Positions 26,374 to 35,435 are shown, numbered from the stretch's first letter. The stretch: 64,000 nt of DNA from Streptomyces formicae (GCF_002556545.1 NZ_CP022685.1:9030001-9094000), one strand, 5' to 3'. Numbers and translations: made by a program. The notes: generated by a model from the sequence alone, not told the origin.

Positions 26374-27537
26374 CTAGTGTTTTTCTGTTGAATCTTGGAT
26401 TTGATTGCTTGTGCCGCGCGGGAACGATGACGGAATTCTGGAGTCTGTCAAAATCTGTCGACAGAATTCAGGGACCCGTCCAAAGCCGCCCACGATCTTC
26501 AGCAGGTGGTCGTTCTCCTCGGGAGTGCCGATGGTGATCCGTACGCCCTCGTCGCCGAAGGGACGCACCATGACTCCCGCCGCCTCGCACGCGTCGGCGA
26601 ATGTCGACGTGTGCGAACCGAGGCGCAGCCAGACGAAGTTGGCCTGACTCTCCGGCACGCTCCAGCCCGCGGCCCGCAGAGCGCGGGTGACCCGGGCGCG
26701 CTCGGCCACCAGGGTCCGTACCCGCTCGTGGAGCTCGGGTCCCGCGTGCAGCGAGGCCCGCGCGGCGGCCTGGGCGAGCCCGCTGACACCGAACGGCACG
26801 GCGCAGGCCCGCAACGCGGCCGCGACCGGCGGATGCGCCACCGCGTACCCGACGCGCAGTCGCGCGAGGCCGTACGCCTTGGAGAAGGTCCGCAGAACGG
26901 CGACGTGGGGACGGTCGCGGTAGAGCGCGATGCCGTCGGGTACGCCGGTGTCGTCGACGAACTCGCGGTACGCCTCGTCGAGCACCACAAGGACGTGGCC
27001 GGGCACCCGGTCGAGGAAGCGCGCGAGCTCACCGCGGTGCATGGCCGTGCCGGTCGGGTTGTTGGGGTTGCACACGAAGATCAGCCGGGTGCGGTCCGTC
27101 ACCGCGTCGGCCATGGCCTCCAGATCGTGCCGCTCGTCACGCAGGGGAATCCGCACGGGAGTTGCCCCCGAGGCCCAGGTGAGCAACGGATACGCTTCGA
27201 ACGAGCGCCAGGCGAAGAGCACTTCGTCCCCTTCGCCCGCCGCGGCGCGCAGCAGGTCCCCGGCGACCCCGAGGGATCCGGTGCCGGGCACGAGGTGCTC
27301 CGGGGGCACCGCGAGGACCGCGGACAGTTCCTCGACCAGTTCCCTGCTCGTCGCGTCGGGATAGCGGTTGACGCGCCCCAACTCCGCGCACATCGCGGCG
27401 ACGACCGACGGCAGCGGAGGGAAGGGGTTCTCGTTCGACGACAGCTTGTCCACCAGGTCGCTGGGAGCGGCTCGGCCGGGGACGTAACGAGGCAGCCCGG
27501 AGACATCGGCGCGCAGCCGGGGGACGGAGGCGGCCAT
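26374..27537 (-). CDS. HisC-like PLP-dependent aminotransferase
   Basis: 387 residues, fold type I aminotransferase of the histidinol-phosphate/aromatic group. Motifs: [12 protein letters not shown] near residue 32, NPNNPTGT at 157-164, LDEAY at 186-190, the PLP Lys K220 in [15 protein letters not shown] and the PLP-phosphate Arg that follows. It starts two bases after the stop of the EPSP-synthase-like gene. In this context it is unlikely to serve histidine synthesis and probably aminates a pathway-specific keto acid or phosphate ester. The last 30 residues (after VGGFGRV) extend beyond the usual end of the family, and their DNA has lower GC and nested dyads. Confidence 0.9.
   Translation of the reverse strand: MAASVPRLRADVSGLPRYVPGRAAPSDLVDKLSSNENPFPPLPSVVAAMCAELGRVNRYPDATSRELVEELSAVLAVPPEHLVPGTGSLGVAGDLLRAAAGEGDEVLFAWRSFEAYPLLTWASGATPVRIPLRDERHDLEAMADAVTDRTRLIFVCNPNNPTGTAMHRGELARFLDRVPGHVLVVLDEAYREFVDDTGVPDGIALYRDRPHVAVLRTFSKAYGLARLRVGYAVAHPPVAAALRACAVPFGVSGLAQAAARASLHAGPELHERVRTLVAERARVTRALRAAGWSVPESQANFVWLRLGSHTSTFADACEAAGVMVRPFGDEGVRITIGTPEENDHLLKIVGGFGRVPEFCRQILTDSRIPSSFPRGTSNQIQDSTEKH
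26433..26469. repeat. Nested inverted repeats in the 3' tail of the aminotransferase gene
   Basis: GAATTCTG (26433-26440) is complementary to CAGAATTC (26462-26469). Inside the right half lies the 10-bp palindrome CTGTCGACAG (26455-26464), with a TCTGTC direct repeat. Dyads of such AT content are rare in this window. Could be an operator, a transcript structure or a scar of insertion. Confidence 0.5.
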
Positions 27538-27539
27538 GG

Positions 27540-28889
27540 TCAGCCGACGGCCTCTGCGGGTGCGTCCGCCTCCTCGACGGCAGCGGTCCGCACCCCTGCC
27601 TCGGCGAACTCCTCCAGGAACGTGGGGAAGGACAGCCGGACGTCCTCGAAGCCCGAGAACCGGTTGGCGGACCGCATCCGCAGGCCCGCCACGAACAGCG
27701 ACATGAAGATGCGGTGGTCGCCCCAACTGGACAGCGTCACTCCGCCGGGGTACGTCCGGGCGCCGCGCACCTCGAACCCGTCGCAGACCCCGTCGTCGTA
27801 CAGGACCTCGATGTCCACGCCCGCGCGGGTCAGTTCGGCGGCCATGGCCTCGATGCGGGGCGCCTTGTGGAAGCGGGTGAGGCGTCCGCCGGTCACCCGC
27901 AGACTGCCCCGCACGTACGCCCCGAGTGCGGCGAGCGTGGGCACGATGTTGGGGCAGTCCCGCGCGTCCACCTCGAAGGCGCCGCACAGGCTGTCCTGCG
28001 GGTTGTCGACGGTCAGCGACGAGGTGGCCCGGTCGAAGGTGACGGTCACCCCGAGCCGTTCCAGGATCGGGACGATCGCGAACTCGCCCTGCATGCTGTC
28101 GCCGTACACGTTGGTCAGGACGGTCCGGCCAGGGAAGAGCGCGGCGGCGGCCAGCAGGTACGAGGCCGAGGTGTAGTCCTCGCGGGTGGTGACGTCCTGG
28201 GCCTGGTAGGCGGAGGGCTCCACCTCGTAGTGGCGTAGGTCCTCCGACGCGGAGACCTTGATGCCCGCGTCCCTCAGGCTCGCCAGCGTCTGCCGGATGT
28301 ACGACGGGGAGTAGACCTCGCCCGTCACCTCGATCTCCACCGGGCCCTCGGCCAGCGGCGCGGCGAACAGGACGGCGGTGATGAACTGTGAGCTGATGTC
28401 GCCCGGCAGTCGGCACGTGCCGCCCTTCAGGCCGCGTCCCCAGTTGACGACCGGGGCCTTGTTCTCGCCGACGATCGACTCGATGTCCGCGCCGAGCTCG
28501 CGCAGCGCCCGCAGCAGGGGCTCCATCACGCGGTTGCACAGGGTCGCGTCGCCCGTCACCACGACCGGCGACGGCTGTACGGAAGCCAGCGCCGTCACGA
28601 CGCGGAACACCAGGCCCGAGCCGCGGGACCGGATGACGCGGTGGATGTTCGGTGGCGACTGTCCGATGCCCTGGATCTCCAGGAATCCGTCGTGCTCGGT
28701 TATCTTGGCGCCGAAGGCGCGGCAGGCGTTCTTCATCGTCTCCGTCTCGTCGCACCGGAGATCGTTGAAAACCCGTGACGTGCCCTCGGCCAGGGTGCCG
28801 GTCAGAATTGCTCGTTGTGTCTCCGGTTTCGACGACGGGACGCGGAACGTTCCGGAAAAGGAATCGACCGGGTCAACCTGCAGCAGCAT
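27540..28889 (-). CDS. EPSP synthase-like (enolpyruvyl transferase family) protein, altered active site
   Basis: 449 residues with the six-fold-repeat EPSP synthase architecture. Conserved: K21 and R26 in [18 protein letters not shown] at 90-96, LPGDISSQF at 161-169, D311 in DARDCPN, R345, and GDHRIFM at 390-396. Changed: the catalytic Glu of KETDR (E. coli E341) is Ala343 in HKAPRIEAM, and the position of K411 before the TFP motif is not Lys (RLSFPTF). The protein is therefore unlikely to be the shikimate-pathway enzyme. It may transfer an enolpyruvyl group to another acceptor or catalyse another reaction on a similar substrate. Strong AGGAGATA before the ATG. Two bases separate it from the aminotransferase gene. 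Confidence 0.88.
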   Translation of the reverse strand: MLLQVDPVDSFSGTFRVPSSKPETQRAILTGTLAEGTSRVFNDLRCDETETMKNACRAFGAKITEHDGFLEIQGIGQSPPNIHRVIRSRGSGLVFRVVTALASVQPSPVVVTGDATLCNRVMEPLLRALRELGADIESIVGENKAPVVNWGRGLKGGTCRLPGDISSQFITAVLFAAPLAEGPVEIEVTGEVYSPSYIRQTLASLRDAGIKVSASEDLRHYEVEPSAYQAQDVTTREDYTSASYLLAAAALFPGRTVLTNVYGDSMQGEFAIVPILERLGVTVTFDRATSSLTVDNPQDSLCGAFEVDARDCPNIVPTLAALGAYVRGSLRVTGGRLTRFHKAPRIEAMAAELTRAGVDIEVLYDDGVCDGFEVRGARTYPGGVTLSSWGDHRIFMSLFVAGLRMRSANRFSGFEDVRLSFPTFLEEFAEAGVRTAAVEEADAPAEAVG

Positions 28890-29004
28890 GCTCGTATCTC
28901 CTGTTTCCCATCAGAAAAGAATTCTGTGTCCCGCGCGGGGTGAAGCCGCCGGGCGTCCTGGTCCTGCCCCTGGTCTTGGTCCTAGTCCTGGCTCAGGCCC
29001 TCGT

Positions 29005-29508
29005 TCAGGCCAGGAACCGGAAGGTCTTTTCGTAATAGACCATGGGGGTTCCCGCGCCTTCGCTCAGGCGCGCGCCCGACACCCGGCCGACCAGGATCAT
29101 GTGGTCACCTGCCGGGTGCCGGGCGTGCACCTCGCAGTCCAGCTCGACGAGCGCGCCCGCCACGGCAGGGAGTCCGCCGGGTGTGCGGGACAGGCCGTCC
29201 GATGCGAACTTGTCGGCGCCTTTGGTCGCGAACCGCTCGGCCAGCGGCCGGTGTTCGGGGCCGAGAACGCTCACCGCGAAGTGGCCGCAGGAGGCGAACG
29301 TCGCGAAGGAGTCGGCCGAGTTCGCCAGACAGACCAGGACCAGTGGCGGGCGCAGCGACACCGAACAGAACGAACTCGCGGTGAAGCCGCGCGGCAACCC
29401 GCCGTCGCCCAGCGTCGTCACCACCACGACCCCGGCCGCGAACCGGGCCATCGCGGCCCGGAATTCCTCGGAGCTCGCCCGCCGTACCGTCTCTGTCCCC
29501 TGCGTCAC
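29005..29508 (-). CDS. Flavin reductase (FMN-binding split-barrel type)
   Basis: 167 residues from a GTG. Family motifs are clear: FRAAMARFAAGVVVVTT, GFTASSFCSVSLRPPLVLVCL, the FAVSVLGPEHRPLAERFA helix and the DHMILVGRVSGAR strand near the C terminus. These enzymes supply reduced flavin to two-component monooxygenases. The obvious client is the SsuD-like monooxygenase at the far end of the divergent arm. A 115-base gap with CTGGTC-rich low-complexity DNA separates it from the EPSP-synthase-like gene. Confidence 0.92.
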   Translation of the reverse strand: MTQGTETVRRASSEEFRAAMARFAAGVVVVTTLGDGGLPRGFTASSFCSVSLRPPLVLVCLANSADSFATFASCGHFAVSVLGPEHRPLAERFATKGADKFASDGLSRTPGGLPAVAGALVELDCEVHARHPAGDHMILVGRVSGARLSEGAGTPMVYYEKTFRFLA

Positions 29509-29934
29509 GGCAGCACCACCACCCGTCCCACGAAATTGAGTCCGGCGCTTCGATGTCGAGGCGCACTTCGGGAATAGCCTCCCGGCGTGCCCGGCAGCCC
29601 TATTTCGGCGGTGGCAGCGCGGTAAGAGTTTTGTGTCCGGCGCGATGTGCGGGCAATAGGTCCATCTGCCCATGGCGTTTCCGGTACGAGGCGGTGCACG
29701 CGGAAAGATCTCGGCGCGCACCCGCTGCGGGGATGCGCTGGGACTTAGGTCCTATTCTGGCCAGGCCGGTCCCATGCCAGGCTGAGGCAGCGCGAACAAC
29801 GCGTGGGGGGCCGTTCCCGGGATTCAGGCTCGGGTCCATTCTTCGGCCCCGAAAGGCCCGCGTCGCCGCCGCCTTGGACCGGCCGTCCCGGCCGGGCATG
29901 TCCATGCATCCCGTGAACCGATAGGACCACATCC
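29509..29934. promoter_or_regulatory. Shared divergent promoter region of the biosynthetic locus
   Basis: 426 bases between the flavin reductase (leftward) and the first ATP-grasp gene (rightward); no gene seen. It must carry promoters for both arms. GGACTTAGGTCC (29741-29752) is a near-perfect dyad in its middle and the best operator candidate. Local GC is slightly lower around it. The tandem-HTH regulator could bind here, but no copy of the 26026-26043 GGACAT repeat was seen to link the two. Confidence 0.55.
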
Positions 29935-31176
29935 ATGTCCGGCGCCATCCTGTTCTTGAACCGCTGGCCCTTGTACGAGGACCAGCGGCGCTGGGAGAAC
30001 CGCCTCGCCGCTCCCGAGATCGTCTTCCACCCGGAGACCGACCGCGTCACGTACCTGTGCGACGAGGGCGGCCGCAGCGGAGTGCCCGCCGACGCCGAAC
30101 GGGTCCACGTCGTACGGGACTTCGGCGATCTGGACGGCGTGCTGGAGCTCGTCGACGCGGTCGTTCGCGACGAGGGCCCGTTCGACCACGTCATCGCCTT
30201 CTCCGAAATGCTCCTCGACCTCGCGGCGACCCTGCGCGAGCGGTACGGCGTCCAGGGCGCGAGTCCCGAGGAGACCTCCCGGTTCCGCGACAAGACCGTC
30301 ATGAAGGAGACGGTGTCGCGGGCCGGCCTCCGGGTGCCGCGTTGGGCGCCCTGCCGCACCGAGGAGCAGCTCCTCGCGGCTGCCGAGGAGTTCGGCTACC
30401 CCGTGGTCGTCAAGCCGGTGCGCGGCGCGTCCAGCCAGGGTGTTCGAGAGATCGCCTCGGCCGAGGAACTGCGGGACCTGTGCGCCGGACGGAGCCTGCG
30501 CGACCTGGAGATCGAGGAGTTCGTACGGGGCGCGATCCTGCACGTCGACGGTGTCCTGGACGCGGCGGGCAAACCGCTGTTCCTGTGCACCTCGCGCTAC
30601 GTCTCCACCTGTCTGGACTTCGAGCTCCTGGGCGAACCGCTCGGCTCCGTCTTCCAGACGGACCCCGCCGTGCGCGGCCGCTGCGAGGACTTCGCCCTGA
30701 GCTGCCTGACCGCGCTCGGCCTGCGGAGTTCCGCCTTCCACCTCGAACTCTTCGACACCGGCGACGAGCTGGTGTTCCTGGAGGTCGGCGCCCGCGTGCC
30801 GGGCGCCGACGTGCCCTACGTCATCCACGACGTCCACGGCGTGAACCTCTTCCGGCTGTGGGCCGACGTGCTGCTCGGCCGCCCGGTGGACCCGCCGGTC
30901 ACCGATCCGGAGCCGAGCGGTGGCTGGTTGATCATCCCGGGCCCCAAGCCGCTGCCCAGGAAGGTCACCGCCGCCACCTCGCTTCTGGGTGAAGTCCCCT
31001 TCCTGTACCGGGAGTTGGTGCCGAGGGCGGGTGAGGTCCTGGTCTCCCGGCCCGGCTCGTACGCCACGCTCCAAGGCGGCCGTTTCCTCTTCCGGGGCGG
31101 CACCCAGGAACAGATCGAGCAGGCCGTGCGACAGGTGCGCGCGCAATACCGCCTGGCGACCGAGCCCGTCCTGTAG
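29935..31176 (+). CDS. ATP-grasp carboxylate ligase A
   Basis: 413 residues. The N-terminal 110 residues form a pre-ATP-grasp Rossmann-like domain (ILFLNRWPLYEDQRRWE). The ATP-grasp core has FRDKTVMKETVSRAGLRVPRW, the ATP-binding Lys K160 in VVVKPVRGASSQGV, EEFVRG, and metal/ATP residues in FHLELFDTGDELVFLEVGAR. These enzymes activate a carboxylate as acyl phosphate and join it to an amine or thiol. The sequence is of the L-amino-acid-ligase/carbamoyl-synthase-like type seen in natural-product loci. First gene of a six-gene rightward arm. Confidence 0.88.
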   Translation: MSGAILFLNRWPLYEDQRRWENRLAAPEIVFHPETDRVTYLCDEGGRSGVPADAERVHVVRDFGDLDGVLELVDAVVRDEGPFDHVIAFSEMLLDLAATLRERYGVQGASPEETSRFRDKTVMKETVSRAGLRVPRWAPCRTEEQLLAAAEEFGYPVVVKPVRGASSQGVREIASAEELRDLCAGRSLRDLEIEEFVRGAILHVDGVLDAAGKPLFLCTSRYVSTCLDFELLGEPLGSVFQTDPAVRGRCEDFALSCLTALGLRSSAFHLELFDTGDELVFLEVGARVPGADVPYVIHDVHGVNLFRLWADVLLGRPVDPPVTDPEPSGGWLIIPGPKPLPRKVTAATSLLGEVPFLYRELVPRAGEVLVSRPGSYATLQGGRFLFRGGTQEQIEQAVRQVRAQYRLATEPVL

Positions 31177-31234
31177 AGCGCCCGAACCACTCGTGTCATC
31201 GCTGAGAGAACCATCTAGTCCGTGGAGGAAAGAC

Positions 31235-32326
31235 GTGGATCAGTTGAACCATGCGGAGCTGGTCGACAAGAAGTTCGTGCTGTTCGCCGAGGGGTGCTTC
31301 GGACTCTTCACGAGCAAGATCGCCGCCTCGCTGATCCGCTACCGAGGGGACCGCTGTGTCGCCGTGATCGACAGCCGCAAGGCCGGTCTCACCGTGCAGG
31401 ACGTCCTCGGCTACGGCGGCGCGATCCCGATCGTCGGCCGCGTCGAGCACGCCCTGCCCCTGCGTCCCGAGGTCATGGTCATCGGCAAGGGCCTGCACTC
31501 CGCCGAACTGCCCTCGGGCTGGCGACCGCACATCCTGGCGGCCGCCAGGAACGGTCTCCACCTGATCAACTCGATCCACTACCGCCTCACCGACGACCCG
31601 GACATCGCCCGTGCCGTCCGTGAGAAGGGCGTCACCGTCTGGGAGACCAAGGACTCCCCGGCAGTGCCGCTCAACCGGGCCCGCGTCCTCGACCTGGACG
31701 CCTGGGTCATCCACACGTGCGGCAGCGACTCCAACATCGGCAAGAAGACCGCCGCCCTGCAACTCTGGAACGAGGCCAACCGCAGCGGCATCCGCACCGG
31801 CTTCGCCGCCACGGGACAGAGCGGCATGCTGATCTCCGGGCACGGCCTCGCCGTCGACGGCGTGCCCGGCGACTTCATGGCGGGCGCGGTCGAGCACGTC
31901 GTGATGGAGGCCGCCGTCGGCAACGAATGGGTCGTCGTCGAGGGCCAGGGTTCCCTCAACCACATCGGGTTCAGCGGCGTGGCCCTCGCCATACTCCACG
32001 GCGCCCTGCCGCACGCCCTGGTCTTCTGCCACCGCCTGGGCGCCGAGCGGACCAAGGTCTGGGAGACGCCCATCATCCCCCTGTCCGAGCTCATCCGCAT
32101 GAACGAGGAGCTCACCGTCTTCGAGAGGCCCGCCAAGGTCGCGGCCGTCAGCGTCAACAGCATCGGCTTCACCGAGGAGGACTACCGCAGGGAGGCCGAG
32201 AAGCTGGAGGCCGATACCGGACTGCCCGTCGTCGACCCGGTCCGTGAGGGCGGCGGCCGCCTCGTGGACATCCTGCGCGCCCACCGGCGCGAGACCGCCG
32301 AGCGGCAGTTGGTCCGCGGGCGATGA
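31235..32326 (+). CDS. DUF1611 family P-loop protein (DgcN-like)
   Basis: 363 residues from a GTG behind GGAGGAAAG. An N-terminal Rossmann-like domain (KFVLFAEGCFGLFTSKIAASL, VAVIDSRKAGLTVQDVLGY) precedes a P-loop domain whose Walker A is GSDSNIGKKT at 163-172, followed by a Walker-B-like WVVVEGQGSLNHIGFSG. This is the DUF1611 layout. One branch of the family, DgcN, is described as a D-glutamate N-acetyltransferase, so an amino-acid substrate is plausible. In this locus it may be a nucleotide-dependent transferase or kinase for the amino-acid building block. The function is open. Its stop overlaps an ATG at 32323. Confidence 0.85.
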   Translation: MDQLNHAELVDKKFVLFAEGCFGLFTSKIAASLIRYRGDRCVAVIDSRKAGLTVQDVLGYGGAIPIVGRVEHALPLRPEVMVIGKGLHSAELPSGWRPHILAAARNGLHLINSIHYRLTDDPDIARAVREKGVTVWETKDSPAVPLNRARVLDLDAWVIHTCGSDSNIGKKTAALQLWNEANRSGIRTGFAATGQSGMLISGHGLAVDGVPGDFMAGAVEHVVMEAAVGNEWVVVEGQGSLNHIGFSGVALAILHGALPHALVFCHRLGAERTKVWETPIIPLSELIRMNEELTVFERPAKVAAVSVNSIGFTEEDYRREAEKLEADTGLPVVDPVREGGGRLVDILRAHRRETAERQLVRGR

Positions 32327-32358
32327 GGACGGCCACGGAACTCCCAGGAGAGGCACAG

Positions 32359-33675
32359 ATGAAGAAGGCGATCCTGCTCCTCATGCACCAGGGCAAGTCG
32401 TACGCCGAGGAGGTGGCCGCGGCCACCGACGGGCTCGGTCTGACCCTGGTCGCCCTCAGCTCCCGGCCGGAGGTGCCCGGAGCCCTGGAAGCGAGTTGCC
32501 AACACGTGGCGGACCGCGTGGTCACCGAGGAACCCGAACTGCACTCCGGCGACGTCGAGAAGGCCGTGCGCGAACTCGCCGACCGGGGCTACCGGGTCGA
32601 GGCGGCCCTCGCCACCTTCGAGGGCTACCGGCTCCTGATGGCCGAGCTCAACGAGCGGCTCGGCGCGCGCGACTGCGCCGAACCCGCGCTGCGCCTCTGC
32701 CTCGACAAGTACGCACTGCGCCGCCACCTCTTCGCCGAGGGGCTGAGCGAGGTCCGGTGCCACCGCGTCACCCCCGGCGTGCGCCCCGAACTCGACGCCC
32801 GCGCAAGCTGGTTCGTCAAGCCGGTGCGCGGCGCCTCGTCCTTCGCGACCTTCGTCCTCGACGACATCGGCGACCTGGCCTACCTGCCCGCGATCCAGGA
32901 GCAGATGCGTGCCGACCGGCGCATGAAGGCGATCTTCATGGACCGGTACGACTTCCTGGTCGAGGAGTACGTCGAGGGACCGGAGTTCAGCTTCGAGACG
33001 TTCCTCCTCGACGGCCGCGTCCACCACCTGTGCGTCCACGAGAAGGCCCGCGTGGAACGCCTGGAACGGACCGTCCTCGAGGGGATGTCGGTCAGTCCGC
33101 CCGTGAGCCTCGGCCGTGAACTCGTCCTGGAGGGAGCCGACCACGTCACCCGCTGCCTGGCCGCGCTTGCGGGCTCCGGTCTCACCGACGGCGCCTTCCA
33201 CGTCGAGGTGAAGTACTGGGAGTCGAGGAAGCGCTGGGAGATCATCGAGATCAACCCCCGGATGGGCGGCAGCCTCATCAACGCCAGCGTCCGGACCGTC
33301 ACCGGACACTCCCTCCTCGACCTGTGGACCGAGTCCCTGCTGCTGCCCGACGACGAGCGGGACGCCTTCCACGACCGGCTCGCCCGTGCCTCCCAGCTGG
33401 AGGCACTGCGCACCGGTGCGCCCACCCGGGCGACCGTGTTTCTCAGCAAGTACGGCGAGAAGGGGCGGACCGTCGACGCGATCCGCTTCGAGCCGCCCAC
33501 CCGGCCGCCCCGCATCCTGCGCGTCCACGCGACGGAGGGCACCGAACTCGAGGCGTCCGACCGGGGGATCTGCCTGATGGACGCCTTGTGGGACGTGGCG
33601 CCCGACCGCCTCGCCGCCGAGACGGACTTCCTCGACCGACACGCGACGGAGCATTTCCACGTCCGCTACCGGTGA
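32359..33675 (+). CDS. ATP-grasp carboxylate ligase B
   Basis: 438 residues from the ATG at 32359 behind AGGAGAGG. The alternative ATG at 32323 overlaps the previous stop but has poorer family fit. It has an N-terminal Rossmann-like domain (KKAILLLMHQGKSYAEEV), then LRLCLDKYALRRHLFAEGL, the ATP Lys in WFVKPVRGASSFATF, VEEYVEGPEFSFETF and the metal site EIIEINPRMGGSLIN. The sequence is far from ligase A, so the two are not a simple duplication. Two ligases in one arm point to two condensations, for example a modified tripeptide, or to one condensation and one phosphorylation. Confidence 0.9.
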   Translation: MKKAILLLMHQGKSYAEEVAAATDGLGLTLVALSSRPEVPGALEASCQHVADRVVTEEPELHSGDVEKAVRELADRGYRVEAALATFEGYRLLMAELNERLGARDCAEPALRLCLDKYALRRHLFAEGLSEVRCHRVTPGVRPELDARASWFVKPVRGASSFATFVLDDIGDLAYLPAIQEQMRADRRMKAIFMDRYDFLVEEYVEGPEFSFETFLLDGRVHHLCVHEKARVERLERTVLEGMSVSPPVSLGRELVLEGADHVTRCLAALAGSGLTDGAFHVEVKYWESRKRWEIIEINPRMGGSLINASVRTVTGHSLLDLWTESLLLPDDERDAFHDRLARASQLEALRTGAPTRATVFLSKYGEKGRTVDAIRFEPPTRPPRILRVHATEGTELEASDRGICLMDALWDVAPDRLAAETDFLDRHATEHFHVRYR

Positions 33676-33694
33676 CCCGATTCCACTGGCCCTT

Positions 33695-33754
33695 CCGTGA
33701 ACACCCCGTCCGTGAACACCCCTCCCGTGAACACCCCTCCCGCGAACCCGCACT
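33695..33754 (+). repeat. 15-bp tandem repeats before the diiron-oxidase gene
   Basis: CCGTGAACACCCC plus two variable bases occurs at 33695, 33710 and 33725, with a degenerate fourth unit at 33740. The repeats fill the gap between ATP-grasp B and the ribosome site of the next gene. The unit length is a multiple of three and the frame is open, reading N-T-P-x-V repeats, but the real start lies after it. May arise by slippage. Confidence 0.7.
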
Positions 33755-33768
33755 TGAAGGAGATTGCG

Positions 33769-34518
33769 ATGAACCGTGTGCAGAGCACCGGGATCACCCA
33801 CCCGAAGCCGTTCTACGACGAGGCGCAGAGCCGTCTGAAGAAGGCCGAGCTCGACCGCTACCTGGACAAGAAGATGGCGGAGTGGAAGGCCACCGTCCCC
33901 TTCGCCTCGCACCTGACCGAGCCCGAACTCCACCAGGCGTACTACCGCCGGACCCTCATCGAGCACGTGTGGCGGATCCGCCTCTCGCGGGTCAGCCAGT
34001 CCAAAGCCATCTACAAGATCGCCCAGGTCGCGCCGAGGGCCGCCCGCGACTACGCGCAGTACCAGGCCGACGAGATGCTCCACGACAAGCTGTACATCAG
34101 TGACGCCGCGGCCGCCGGGGTCACCGAGGAGGAGATCCTCGCCACCGAGCCCTACCTCTCCACCCGCCTCCTCGAAGGCTTCTTCTACTACGCCCTCGAG
34201 CACGAGTCGCCCCTCGCGCCGGTCGTCTCCAACTACCTGGTGGAGTACACCCAGATCAAGCTCCAGCCGGCCATCGTCGAGAACCTCCAGGAGCGGCTCG
34301 GCAAGGAGAACGTCAAGGGGCAGGCCGCCCACCTCCACGTCGACGCCACCGAGGACCATTCCCAGGAGATGTGGGACATCCTCCACCAGCTGATCTTCAG
34401 CGAGGAGGACTACGAGCAGGTCTTCAGGTACATCGACGACGTCCAGGAGATCCTCGCGATGTTCTTCCGGGAGATCTACGCGGACACCGTCGCCAAGCAC
34501 GCCGAGACCGCCGTGTGA
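33769..34518 (+). CDS. Heme-oxygenase-like diiron oxidase/oxygenase (HDO)
   Basis: 249 residues from the ATG at 33769 with AAGGAG upstream. The sequence is wholly helical and fits the iron-containing redox enzyme family (Haem_oxygenas_2). Candidate metal ligands sit in helices at YQADEMLHDKLY (E102, H105), LLEGFFYYALEHE and the diagnostic LHVDATEDHSQEM (H190, D196, H197). Characterised members such as UndA, BesC, SznF and RohS cleave C-C bonds or N-oxygenate amino-acid-like substrates with O2. By context it acts on an amino-acid intermediate. Heme-dependent activity is not expected, since the heme-ligand context is absent. Confidence 0.85.
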   Translation: MNRVQSTGITHPKPFYDEAQSRLKKAELDRYLDKKMAEWKATVPFASHLTEPELHQAYYRRTLIEHVWRIRLSRVSQSKAIYKIAQVAPRAARDYAQYQADEMLHDKLYISDAAAAGVTEEEILATEPYLSTRLLEGFFYYALEHESPLAPVVSNYLVEYTQIKLQPAIVENLQERLGKENVKGQAAHLHVDATEDHSQEMWDILHQLIFSEEDYEQVFRYIDDVQEILAMFFREIYADTVAKHAETAV

Positions 34519-34556
34519 CGCGTACGTCCCAGACCCAGCAGAGAGGAACCCCACGC

Positions 34557-35435
34557 ATGTCCGCACCCGACACGGCCGCGCTCGTCAAGGAGTACCGCGA
34601 GAACGGCTTCGCGGTCGCCGAGCGTCTCTTCGACCCGAGCGAGGTAGCCGAACTCAACACCGCCGTCACGGAGATCCTGGACGTCCCCGACATCGGCTCC
34701 GTCGCCGAAGTGGAGCCCGGCGACAACGGCGTGGCCCGCCGGATCTGGTCGCCCACCAAGCAGCACTCCGCCTTCGAGCGGGCCGCCGCGCACCCCGCGC
34801 TGCTCGACCACCTCGAGGCGCTCATCGGCCCCGACATCCTGTTCCACTACAGCAAGCTCCACCTCAAGGCCCCGCACGTGGGCAGCGTCGTGGAGTGGCA
34901 CCAGGACTTCGCCTACTACCCCCACACCAACACCGACCTGGTGACGGCCCTCGTCTACCTCGACGACACCACCATCGAGAACTCCGCCCTCCAGGTCGCC
35001 CCGGGCTCTCATCTGGGCGGACTCGCCGACCACTACGTCGACGGCTACTTCCGCGGCAAGGTGACGGGCGCCGACGCCCCCGACCCGGCCCACGCCGTAC
35101 CCGTCGAGGCGCCCGCCGGCAGCGTCGTCTTCATCCACTGCCTGCTCCTGCACTACTCACCCCCGAACCGCTCCGACCGGTACCGCCGCGCCTACCTGCC
35201 GGCCTACCGGGCGGCCGACGCCTACCCGATCCACTTCGGATCGCACGCCGGTCACAACGAGCCGGGGGTGAAGCTGCTGCGCGGCAGCGTGTCCGACACG
35301 GCACGCGTGGAGGCGGGGGCGTGGCGTCTCCCGCTCGCCGAGCGCCCGTTCGGCTCGCTCTTCCAGCTCCAGGAGGGCGCCGCCACCGCCGCGGCGGCGA
35401 CCACCGGGTACGCCACGCTGGGGGAGGCGAAGTGA
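34557..35435 (+). CDS. Phytanoyl-CoA dioxygenase-like Fe(II)/2-oxoglutarate oxygenase
   Basis: 292 residues. PhyH features: EYRENGFAVAERLFDPSEV at the N terminus, iron ligands H115 and D117 in VEWHQDFAYYPHTN, distal His at about 199 in HCLLLHYSPPNRS and a following Arg-rich RYRRAY likely to hold 2-oxoglutarate. Members hydroxylate, halogenate or epimerise small molecules; the Asp of the H-x-D is present, so hydroxylation is more likely than halogenation. GAGAGGAACC precedes the ATG. The stop overlaps the next start by one base. Confidence 0.9.
   Translation: MSAPDTAALVKEYRENGFAVAERLFDPSEVAELNTAVTEILDVPDIGSVAEVEPGDNGVARRIWSPTKQHSAFERAAAHPALLDHLEALIGPDILFHYSKLHLKAPHVGSVVEWHQDFAYYPHTNTDLVTALVYLDDTTIENSALQVAPGSHLGGLADHYVDGYFRGKVTGADAPDPAHAVPVEAPAGSVVFIHCLLLHYSPPNRSDRYRRAYLPAYRAADAYPIHFGSHAGHNEPGVKLLRGSVSDTARVEAGAWRLPLAERPFGSLFQLQEGAATAAAATTGYATLGEAK

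Noticed and set aside
26374..28889. Housekeeping histidine or aromatic amino-acid genes (hisC, aroA)
   Set aside because: Context is biosynthetic, no other his or aro genes are near, and the EPSPS-like protein lacks catalytic residues.
33695..33754. CRISPR-like array
   Set aside because: The 15-bp units are contiguous with no spacers and no cas genes are present.
32182..34566. 794-residue open frame on the minus strand
   Set aside because: Antisense to ATP-grasp B and the diiron-oxidase gene, both with intact motifs and ribosome sites.
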